DNA of 64,000 bases from Fulvia fulva (taxonomy: Eukaryota > Ascomycota > Dothideomycetes > Mycosphaerellales > Mycosphaerellaceae): contig NC_063015.1 of NCBI RefSeq assembly GCF_020509005.1, forward strand, positions 1,612,001 to 1,676,000. The letters run 5' to 3'. Both the position numbers and the translations under genes were made by a program. Every line of letters begins with the position of its first letter. Position 1 is the stretch's first letter. Shown one piece after another: positions 10,540-19,180 of this stretch. Below the pieces are notes generated by a model, which had not been told where the DNA came from, did no database searches, and saw only the letters and a program-made list of their open reading frames with translations.

Positions 10540-11115
10540 TCCCACATTGCTTTACCAAGACCTTTGCCAACACCTGGAGATTTTCAGGTAGACAGCGAGC
10601 TTATCGAGAGGCGATGGGATGGTCTGACAGCACTCCGGCAAATACGACACCCCAGGAGCATCCATTCACCGAATGAGCGAGTTTCTTAGTGCGGATTACC
10701 CGAATGCATTAATGTTGGAAATGCAGTACTTTTGGGACGGGCCTCACAATCTCTGGAGGTTGGAAGACTTACCGGAACCTCAAGATCATGATACGCAACG
10801 ATACGCCATCCTTGCGAGTCTTGTCGAGAGCCTCGCGTTGGCTTTTAATTACAGGAAGTCACTTGGGCTCCGTCGTAGGCTCAGCAGCGCTGCGAATGAT
10901 CAGCACGAATGCTCGCCAACATGGGCAGTCAATGCCCCACCACTTGACTCCATGCTGGTATAATACTCCGCCGACAGGAAGAATTTTTCCCTCCAACGCC
11001 GATTCTTTCTCGAAACGAAACATCAAAGCGAATTCGGGCAACTTGTTTTCTATATAGCGACAGCTATAGGGATTTGTATCAATTTTGGGAGAACGAGATA
11101 TTCCGGTATACTTAG
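10540..11115 (+). pseudogene. Decayed gene, four consecutive segments in shifting frames
   Basis: Protein-like segments follow one another on the plus strand in different frames. Frame 1 (to about 10675) includes PTPGDFQVDSELIERRWDGL. Frame 2 (10673-10880) includes DYPNALMLEMQYFWDGPHNL and RYAILASLVESLALAFNYR. Frame 3 (about 10940-11057) includes WYNTPPTGRIFPSNADSFSK and NIKANSGNLFSI. Frame 1 again (11059-11115) reads DSYRDLYQFWENEIFRYT and stops. I tried GT-AG joins between them and found none that keeps frame, so at least two frameshifts are needed. The order and even spacing suggest one former gene. The family is not recognised by name. Confidence 0.45.
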
Positions 11116-11502
11116 ATTTCCCGGTGGTGCAAGTACTGCTGGGGTTTGATGGGTTGAGGCGTTGTTGCGGGGGTGAAGTGGGAGATGGTTATACTACACC
11201 GTTTGACTGGAGTTTGACCTAAGTGGCGGTTCTGTAGAGCGGGCAGCTTGAGGTTAAAAGCGAATCCTTCCTTCGCCAAGAATGCGAGCGCCTTCGGGCT
11301 CTGCTATGCTGGGAGAAACAAGCTTCAAGTGCTGGCATTGCATTCTGCAGACTCTAGCTTTAGCCGCTTCGTTCCTTCGCTCAGTGCTGGAAATGACCGA
11401 GCGCCGAGCCTGGAGCACGAAAGCACAGTGTGGCGGCTGGCTCGACAGCAAGGAGTAGCTACGAATTCATCATTCATTCCCATCATATACCTGAGCGAAG
11501 CT
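11116..11502. other. Intergenic region
   Basis: Nothing recognisable. It lies between the decayed gene and the 3' end of ADA3 and probably includes the ADA3 3' UTR. Confidence 0.3.
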
Positions 11503-13729
11503 CTATTCACCATCAGCTTCAGCGGTCTCTGCCTCGCGTTCCAGCTTCTCTAGCCTCTTAAGCGTCACATCGTCGAAGATGGACTCATCGTCGCCAGGAA
11601 TCGCAGACCGGCCCCAGTGCACTACAGGACCAACCATCTCGTTCCAATCACGACGCTTCTGCATCAGCGCCCTCACACCATCACTGACACCTCTCCCAGC
11701 AACGCCTGACGCAACCCCTTTCTGTCCCGGGCGCGCTTGACCACCCTTCTTCTGGTTCGGCTTGGCCAGAGACCTGTTACGTTTGAGGTAAGCCGCGTTA
11801 ACCTGGTTGTCGAGGTCATCCGCAATGTTCGAGTATTCTTGCATCGCCATGCGCTCCTCAGTCAGCTCTAGAGCCCGTGCCTTACGGATGTTGTTGATGC
11901 GGCTGACGCGACGGAGTTCGTGCTGCAAAGTGCGAAGACGAGCTGATACCTCGTCGTCTTCATGGCTGTCGTAGTTTGGTACTTCACCTGGAGGCAGAAG
12001 TCCGATATACCTCAGCTCCTGTAACGCACGCATCTCGAATGTCTCGTAATCTTGTGATACCAAATTTGCAGGTCTGGGCGCATCTGCAGGGAGGCACGAG
12101 ACTGGTTTGAATTCTTCTGCTCCAGCAGTAGGTGCCGGTGCTTCAGCCTCGACATCGCCGTTGACCATGGACGTGTCGCCGTTCGCATCCTCCTCATTGT
12201 CTTTCTCCTTCCTGGCAGGATTGGGGTTCGGGCGAATGACGGACATAAGGCGGCTCATCAAGGGACCCATGCTCACGGTGTCCTGATCAGCAATATCATC
12301 CTCCATGTCTTCCATGCTACCTCTCGCCTCATTCGGATTGTTGACATGCTTTTGAGGTGGCTCGATACCTGTCGTGCCATCCTCGGCTGCCCAAAGTTCT
12401 CGATAGCCCTTGTTGCCTCGTGGCGGAAGAATGTAAGGTGTGATCCTATCCCCTCGTTCTTTCAACACTGCCACGTCTTCCTCGGAGTAGGCTCGTATGT
12501 ACGGCTCGATGTAAGTCTGGAATGTCGAGAAGTTGACCTGATTTGCAGGCTTCGCATTGCTGAAGTCTGCATCTGGAGGGTCGCCTGCTGTCAATTCTCG
12601 GAGGTCGCTCTCTGGCCAGACCTTCACGTTCAGAATCGCTTGCTTCTCCTCAACCGTCATTTCGTCGTTCAGTTCTCGTATGTCGTAGATGACCGGATCG
12701 TTGCCTTTCGTTGGGTCTTTGCCGAATATGCGCTCGTAGAGTGGTGCGGCAGCCGGCTGCTCTGCACGCGACTCGCCTGATTCTGAATGTGAGTCTGCAG
12801 TGTCCATGAGTTCTGGTACGACTGTGCCGGGTTGTACAGGAGGTGAAGGGGGAGCTTGTTGGCCTAGAACGGAGTCCTGTTGGTTAGCGAAGTACACACC
12901 TTTGCGTCTTTTTCTCCTTAGCTGTGGCATGATATTGTAGCTATGCGCCAGTTAACTGGGCCGCGCCAAACAACCGCTCACTGTCGATAGTGATGTTTCT
13001 GTTGACACGGACCGCAGTCAAGACAGCTATGCGCATAGCTCCTGCTCGCCACCGCAGATAGTAGAAGCGGCAGTGACACCCCTCCGACATACCTTGATGC
13101 ACACCCACACCGTCCTGCCTCGCTACGCCATGTGCGCCCACATCTGGTAAGGCCTCCCGCTTCTCCTTCCGCTCAGCCTCTTCCTCGTCAATGTCCATAT
13201 CGTCGTGGTTGCGCTTCTTGCTCGGTGTCTTCTTCTCAACTCGCTTCTCATCCTGCTCGCGCTTTATCTTTGCTCGCTCCTTCTCTACTCGCTCTGCCTC
13301 CTGTTCTCTTTCTATCTGCATCCGCTCCTTCCGCCGCTGCACCAGCTGCCTCATGCTCCGATCGCATATCTCGCCTCGGCGCGTCATGTACTTGGCGACG
13401 ATATCTCGGCTTTTGTCGTGGATGACGCGCAATTCTCGAGCCAGCGGGGGGTCGCCTGGTTTGGCCACGGAAGCATCGCTCTTCTCGATCCATGTCTCTA
13501 TGCTTGGCTCGGAGGAGACCAAAGCGGCAGTCGGCGTCTTCAAGTATGGGGTCTCCTTTGCCATGGTGGTACTGGCGCCGACAGCTGTAGAAGGAGTGGC
13601 CGTAAGAGGAGTGGAGGGTGTTGTTTCGGTCAGAGCAGAGACTGGTGTGGAGTGCCGGGAGGTCGACCTGCGATCAGCCTTGCCGGCTGACTTGTGTCCT
13701 CCGCCTTTCTTCGAAGCGGTAGGCGCCAT
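11503..13729 (-). CDS. ada3: SAGA/ADA histone acetyltransferase subunit Ada3 (Ngg1)
   Basis: Two exons on the minus strand: 13729-13093 and 12899-11503, giving 677 aa. The intron (13092-12900) starts GTATGT and ends AAAG; this acceptor is the one that keeps frame and joins VHQG to VYFAN. Ada3/Ngg1 links Gcn5 and Ada2 in the SAGA and ADA complexes in the nucleus. The N-terminus has a Ser/Thr/Lys-rich start, then YLKTPTAALVSSEPSIETWI. A basic coiled-coil-like stretch follows (RSMRQLVQRRKERMQIERE). The C-terminus carries the conserved Ada3 block: LRTLQHELRRVSRINNIRKA through NIADDLDNQVNAAYLKRNR and a final RRDWNEMVGPVVHWGRSAIP. Length is close to yeast Ngg1 (about 700 aa). The frame is open upstream of 13729 only because a transposable element happens to lack stops there. 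Confidence 0.85.
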
Positions 13730-13954
13730 GCTGATGCGAGCCAACAATCGTCGTGCTTGGGTTACGCTGCCACGCGAATCGGCTGGCGTGCATGTGCGTG
13801 CGTGCGGGGGAAAGTGTAGCGACCGCCTGCAGTGCGACCAGAAAGCTTTACACAACAGACAACGACGCGCCGGCCGACGTGTACCATTCACTGGATGTGT
13901 AGAAGGATTCCGCACTGACGGGCATGGTGAATGCCACATGCACGAAACGACCAC

Positions 13955-13963
13955 GATGAACTG
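13955..13963 (+). repeat. 9-bp target site duplication, left copy
   Basis: GATGAACTG abuts the left terminal repeat of the element at 13964-14442. An identical copy follows the right terminal repeat at 14443-14451. Confidence 0.85.
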
Positions 13964-14004
13964 GCCACAAGCTTCGCCGCACCCCAGCAATCGCCGCACC
14001 CCAG
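13964..14004 (+). repeat. Left terminal inverted repeat of the MITE
   Basis: 41 bp, identical to the reverse complement of 14402-14442. It contains a 14-mer twice (TCGCCGCACCCCAG), a possible subterminal transposase binding site. Confidence 0.9.
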
Positions 14005-14401
14005 CTCGGATTCTCGCGTTCCGACACATGGTGTTGCTGGCTTGTATCAATTGCCACACACGCTCAAAATACACGATATGTAGCTCAAATTGCTCAGAAT
14101 AGCATCGCGAATACAGAATTTGAGAGCCTGTGGGCACTATAGTGGGCTCCATGGTGTGTTGTTGTATGTGGTGAGGTGGTGAGAAAGCAAGAAACGCGTG
14201 AATCTCGACACGGGCGCATGAAGCTTTGGTGGGGCTCTCACCAAAATCCCATGCCGAAGCGTCAACACCAACCTCTCGGCAACACAACGTGTTTTTACGC
14301 AATATGAGTATGCAGAATGTGGAAACAGATAGCTGCGAACACATTGGGAAAAGAATCAAGTTGATATGAGCAATATTGGTGGTGTTGATGATAAAAAGTC
14401 A

Positions 14402-14442
14402 CTGGGGTGCGGCGATTGCTGGGGTGCGGCGAAGCTTGTGGC
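14402..14442 (-). repeat. Right terminal inverted repeat of the MITE
   Basis: 41 bp, perfect inverted copy of 13964-14004. It is followed directly by the right target duplication. Confidence 0.9.
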
Positions 14443-14451
14443 GATGAACTG
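14443..14451 (+). repeat. 9-bp target site duplication, right copy
   Basis: GATGAACTG, identical to 13955-13963. Confidence 0.85.
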
Positions 14452-14889
14452 GGATTCCCCGCTAGCGGCGGCTCAATCATGGCCAAGCTTTTCGACCTGG
14501 AGGCTGGAGCCTGCCACCTCAATCATCCAGTACCATCTATCATCCCCTCTTGGACTGCGTTTGTCGGTGGCGCATTGTTTCGATCCGCGCGCCACACTGT
14601 CAGGACTCAGCCATCACCCTTTGCGATCTCCCACCACGTCACTGCTCTTCCTCCTCTGCCTTTGCCCCCGATAGTGTCGTCGATAGCGCGCCGACGTTGC
14701 GACGTCCCGACTGTCTCATTCCAGCAGCCCGCAGTATGAGCGTGAGGCTCGCGTGGGAACAGTCGCATTGTTGACTTGGCCTCCATTGTCCCACTGAATC
14801 GGTGAACTCACGGGCCACGGCCTTTGTGTTGCCGCAATGAGTACGTACTCTCCATGCACCACTTTCGCTTTCATGCCTGATGGCTCGAC
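14452..14889. other. Region between the MITE and the RING gene
   Basis: Probably the promoter and 5' end of the RING gene, and possibly an unseen first exon with its signal peptide. No conserved frame was seen. Confidence 0.3.
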
Positions 14890-16701
14890 ATGGCCCCCTT
14901 CACACCACCCGCTGGCCATCATCGTCAGGAGCCTCCGCTACCAGTCAGCATTTCGTCAGTGCATCGTGTTGACGAGCATCTCACAGGTGCCCAGTCGCTC
15001 CAGGTCATCACACTTGTGATTAATAACCCAGAGTGGCATAACAACAACAGTCCGAGTGACCCTGCTACTCAGGTGAACAGCACTCTATCCTTCAACCACG
15101 TTACATCCTTCGTCATTCGGACCCTATCCTCCAATGCTGCGAGCAGCACCAACGATGTGACTGGCCTGCTCTACGTACCCGATCTGGAGGAGAACGACCC
15201 CTGCATAAACGCAACCGCACCCTACGTACCGCAAAACGTAACACGTCAAGCGAACCTCCCAAGCACCGACTACGATCTGATCGCAATCGCACCATGGGTC
15301 ACGCCGGCATGCTCCATGAAGTATATGGAGGCTGCTCGTCAAGATCCAGCTCGCAGCTTCTTGTTCTTCATTCCTGGGAACACTACACAGATACCGCCAG
15401 ACACGAACGATCCTGTGTGGGATCTTGGTGACAACGGCAGATGGAAGTCCTCGAATGGCTTTCCAGTATATGCTATACCGGGGCAAGACGGAGCTCTGTT
15501 CATGGACCAGAGCGCCTTGTACAGCGGCAACATGACCGATGTGCCTAATGGTCATGAGTTGACTGAGATCTACTACAACAACGACTACGTCAGGCTGTTC
15601 ACGCGCATCAACACAGGTGTGTCTACACGATACACTTCGTCGTATAACAGTTTCTAACATGCAGCAGGCAACGGTGGAGGTGCTCTTCCCAGCCTTTGGG
15701 TATTCTTGCTAGTGGTCCTTGGAATATTGATGGCAATCATTGGCCTTACTTCGCTGTCCATGCATTGGCTCCAGCGACGTCGTAGACAGGCCTTGCGAAG
15801 ACGCGTGGCCAGCGGCGAGGTCGATCTGGAAGCACTGGGCATCAAACGCCTGACTGTTTCACAGGAGCTACTTGACGAGATGCCGCTATACACCTATGGC
15901 ACCGCGGCGATAATATCCAAGTCCTCGCAACGAGCATCCACGATCGCAGAAGAAAAGGCGGATGCCTTAAGCCAACCAGCTTCGGATACAAACCTGGCCA
16001 GGCCTGCTCCTGCCGTGAGATCGACTAGTTACCGACCTACGCCACTATCACAACCTACCTGTGCTATCTGTCTGGACGACTTCGTGCCGCTCAGCTCCGG
16101 TACCGAAGGATCCACAGTTCGCGAACTGCCATGCCATCACATCTTCCATCCCGAGTGTGTGGACACTTTCTTGCGAGATAGCAGCAGTCTATGCCCCATG
16201 TGCAAGAAGACGGCATTACCTAAGGGTTACTGTCCGAAGACTATCACCAACGCTATGGTCCGACGGGAAAGAATAGTTAGGACCATTCGTGAACGGATGC
16301 CAGCCGACGCCGATGCGGCAGAGATCGGTCACAGCGACCATCGTTCTTCGGCACCAATGACTCTTGGTGGACGCATCCGAAGTTCTGTCGGCTTGCCCGG
16401 CAGAAGAATGAGCAGCGCCCCGGTCAATAACAGCCAGCAGATGCGACAAATGGAATCGACCACAGCGCCATCGACCACTGAGATGTCGTCTGCCCTCCAG
16501 CCTTCCGAACCTGGGGTTCAGCCTACAGCATCACCGCCAGTCCAGCCACCTGCGACGCCAGGTCGACGCGAATGGGCCAGGCGAAGAGCCGAAAACATGC
16601 TCGGTCCTCGTGCCCCTGAAGATCCGGACGAAGTTGACAATCAGCGAACGCCTGCATGGCGGAAAGCCGTACGAGGTCTCTTCCCTGGCTTCAGACGATA
16701 G
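14890..16701 (+). CDS. Membrane RING-H2 E3 ubiquitin ligase with a luminal domain
   Basis: Two visible exons, 14890-15616 and 15668-16701, about 586 aa. The luminal part (to about residue 240) has many N-glycosylation sequons and fits a protease-associated-like domain (LQVITLVINNPEW, YDLIAIAPWVTPACSMKYM). One transmembrane helix follows (WVFLLVVLGILMAIIGLTSL), then a basic stop-transfer (QRRRRQALRRR). A C3H2C3 RING starts near residue 374 (CAICLDDF, LPCHHIFHPECVDTFL, CPMCKK). A disordered tail ends the protein. This is the PA-TM-RING layout of endomembrane E3 ligases. The intron end is CAGCAG, so splicing at 15664 or 15667 both keep frame. No signal peptide follows the ATG at 14890. A CAG acceptor at 14984-14986 just before AQSLQVITLV suggests that the true N-terminus is an unresolved upstream exon. 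Confidence 0.75.
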
Positions 16702-17315
16702 CATGTCTGCTACGATTTTGACGAAGAGCTCTATGTTGATATTTGTTGTATATACGTGCATCCGTGGGACGCATGAGCTGGACAGGTGGAGTGCAGGTTC
16801 GGCCAATTTCATTCCTTCTGAGATACCCTGGGAGCAGTCATCGGAGTGTAGTGGTGTATGGATCGCATGGGATGTGTATATGGGAGGCTTCAGAGGTGTT
16901 TGAGATGATTCAGGGTACAGAACGCGGCGTTGGGGGATTATGATCATGAATGATGGATGCGATTGCAGCGTGCATTGCGTGGCGGGGCGCGAGAATACAT
17001 AATTATCGAAGCACTCAGTGCCATCGGCTCTTGTCTTCAGTGCCGTGACCTTCAAGTCCCGAATTGCCTCGTCGTTGCCAGTGTCTCTTCCGTCACCCTT
17101 GCCACATCGATACTTTCGTCTGACCCGCGTTGCCAGCAGCCAGTCTGCTCGCCTTTGGCTACGGCTTGTCTCGCAGCGCCTATTTTGGAAGTCGTCCATG
17201 CGCTGATAGCAACCTCGTGGCCTGCCTCTGGATCGGACCCTGTCGCGGCAAGATCTCACGTCCGGACGCAAATAGCTGCCTGTGAATGTTCGTTCAGCTT
17301 CGCGGGCCATTTCCC
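16702..17315. other. Intergenic region between convergent genes
   Basis: The RING gene and THG1 converge here, so it should hold both 3' UTRs. Long antisense frames across it lack any motif. Confidence 0.35.
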
Positions 17316-18206
17316 TCACTCCTCTTCCCCCTTCTTCGTTGCCAGAATCCAAGGCCTCTTCTCCCAAAACGTATCCTGTATAATATCAACATGCTCCACA
17401 ACAATCCTTGCCTTCTGCTTCCTCTTCTTCTCCCTCTCCATCTGACTCCTACTTCCCTCCGTCGCTTCTTTGTTCCCTCCCCATCCACCATTTCCCCCTG
17501 TCGCCTCACATTCCCCATAATCCCGATACACCACACTCCCCTTCTTATAAATCTCCGGCTCCGCATTATAATTCACCCCAAATCGACTCCACAAAATCTC
17601 ATTCTTATCCTTCGCCAGCGTTCCCTTCAATTCCAGCTCCGCGTCCGTCCCGCTCATGGGCCCATTCTGCACCACATTCCAGAAAGTCGTGTTGTAGAGA
17701 TTGTTAATGTGGCAGTCTGCTTGTCGCCACTTCAAATAATCCCGCAGGATCCTCTTCTTGGGGTACGCTACACACCTCCCATCGAACGTCGGCCACGGTC
17801 GCTCCAATCCAATCACCCTCCCCTTCTCCACAAACCGCGAATCACCCTCTTCACGCACCATGAAGTTCGGCCAGAGCATGCAATACTCCGCCGTGAACAT
17901 GGTACTAACACTCGTTGCCAACTTCTCCCTCCGACGCTCGAACAACGTCGTATTCTCGTGGAACACAAAACTATACTCGTCCGACTGTCCATACGCCAGG
18001 ACAATATCGACGAAAGACTTGACGACTTCGACGGCAGCGGCGTTCATCAATTCCAAGGCGCGGCGGTCGTTGGGTTTGGTGAAGTGGTAATTTTTGCAGA
18101 GTTTGGAGAAGCCACGGCCGTCGATGCGGACGACGATCCAGTTTGATGGGGCGATGTTGTCGGCGAGTTCGAAGTTGCGGACGTAGCCGAATTCGGTGTT
18201 GGCCAT
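17316..18206 (-). CDS. THG1: tRNA(His) guanylyltransferase Thg1
   Basis: Single exon, 296 aa. Thg1 adds the extra G at position -1 of tRNA-His in a 3'-5' polymerase reaction, creating the identity element for histidyl-tRNA synthetase. The start MANTEFGYVRNFE matches the family's first residues. The catalytic part has WIVVRIDGRGFSKLCKNYHF (metal-binding Asp in RIDGR), AYGQSDEYSFVF (second metal-binding acidic residues), the RRREKLATSVSTMFTAEY helix and NNLYNTTFW. Compared with yeast Thg1 (237 aa) there is a Gly/Glu/Lys-rich insertion near residues 240-270 and a charged tail. The frame is open 92 codons further upstream without a stop. I chose the internal ATG at 18206 by homology. Confidence 0.93.
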   Translation of the reverse strand: MANTEFGYVRNFELADNIAPSNWIVVRIDGRGFSKLCKNYHFTKPNDRRALELMNAAAVEVVKSFVDIVLAYGQSDEYSFVFHENTTLFERRREKLATSVSTMFTAEYCMLWPNFMVREEGDSRFVEKGRVIGLERPWPTFDGRCVAYPKKRILRDYLKWRQADCHINNLYNTTFWNVVQNGPMSGTDAELELKGTLAKDKNEILWSRFGVNYNAEPEIYKKGSVVYRDYGECEATGGNGGWGGNKEATEGSRSQMEREKKRKQKARIVVEHVDIIQDTFWEKRPWILATKKGEEE

Positions 18207-19180
18207 TGATGATGAGGTGAGTGCCTGCTGTTGGGCGTGCTCTTTTTGGGTCGGAGATGGAAAGGTGATGTTTGTGGTGGCACGTGGGTGGGTGATGATG
18301 GAGTTGAAATTCTCGAACCAAGAATTTGCGAGCTTTTCTAACTCATGTGGGCATGACTTTACGAGCTGCTTGATATCACGACATGCTCTCAATAGTGGAA
18401 GGTGTAGTTCAAGTGCAGCGTCACATTCATGGATCGTCATGGAATAGTCAAGGCACAGGGAATTGGCAATAGAGCAGCCCACTCGGGCGCCTTCGCATTT
18501 TCATATTATCTTTCATCTTCAACCACTCTCATCACATGCTGCCATGCGCACACATTCTTGGTATAGGCGCTTGCTCGCTTCAAAACACAGTCTCAAAGCT
18601 CCAATGTCAGATCAGCCTCCCAAGGTATCATCCGCCGGCTTGACATTAGCCCAAGCGTCCACCACACCGATCTCAAAGCAGCGCATCGCATCGCGGTTCC
18701 AAAGAACTGCCGCAAAGACATGCAGAAAGCCTCTGAAACATCAGGTGATCATTCTAAGAGGCAGCAGGAACTCGATTTTCGCCTCCCTTCTCACTTCTCT
18801 TCGTGTCCGCGACACGTGGCAGGCATTTCCTTTCCTCTGCCTTCGCGTCATCTCGAATGCTTCCCCCAAACACCATCCAGCCCTCGAAAATCGAAGGTCT
18901 TTTTGCTTACGAGTGATTTTTGTCTTGCTCTATGTCCAAAGAAGACTTGTATAAAGAACGCCGTCCCAATGCTGTGCCGTGAACGCTGGAGTATAGTTGT
19001 TACAGTGATAAAAGAATCAGAAGCCGTGATCTCGTTCGTCAGAGCAGAAGGCACAAACGTGGGCTCAGTGAAGAGTACGCCGAGCTCGCTCAATGACCGT
19101 GGACCGTTGCTTCCATGTTCGATGTGGAATGAAAAAGCATTGCGAAATCGAGGTCTGTAGTCATGCAATCGATGAATGTA
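18207..19180. other. Intergenic region upstream of THG1 and downstream of RPB1
   Basis: Holds the THG1 promoter and the RPB1 3' UTR. Several short frames exist (for example a plus frame at 18463-18954), but none has a recognisable domain. Confidence 0.3.

Larger units (their letters stand above)
13964..14442. mobile_element. MULE-type MITE, 479 bp, 41-bp perfect terminal inverted repeats
   Basis: The left terminal repeat (13964-14004, starting GCCACAAGCTTCGCCGCACC) is the exact reverse complement of 14402-14442. Each 41-bp repeat contains two copies of TCGCCGCACCCCAG separated by CAA. The element is flanked by GATGAACTG on both sides, a 9-bp target site duplication. Inside are 397 bp with no transposase-like frame. 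A 9-bp duplication with long inverted repeats fits a non-autonomous Mutator-like element; hAT (8 bp) and Tc1/mariner (TA) fit less well. It sits 226 bp (counted from the TSD) upstream of the ADA3 start codon. Perfect repeats suggest recent insertion or recent amplification. Confidence 0.85.

Noticed and set aside
13191..14102. 303-codon plus-strand frame antisense to ADA3
   Set aside because: It overlaps the conserved N-terminal exon of ADA3 and continues into the MITE. The open frame is a by-product.
16531..17367. 278-codon minus-strand frame between the RING gene and THG1
   Set aside because: It overlaps the ends of two real genes, is basic and low-complexity, and has no domain.
18463..18954. 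163-codon plus-strand frame between THG1 and RPB1
   Set aside because: No recognisable motif. A short internal stretch from an ATG at 18604 looks slightly protein-like but has no credible continuation.
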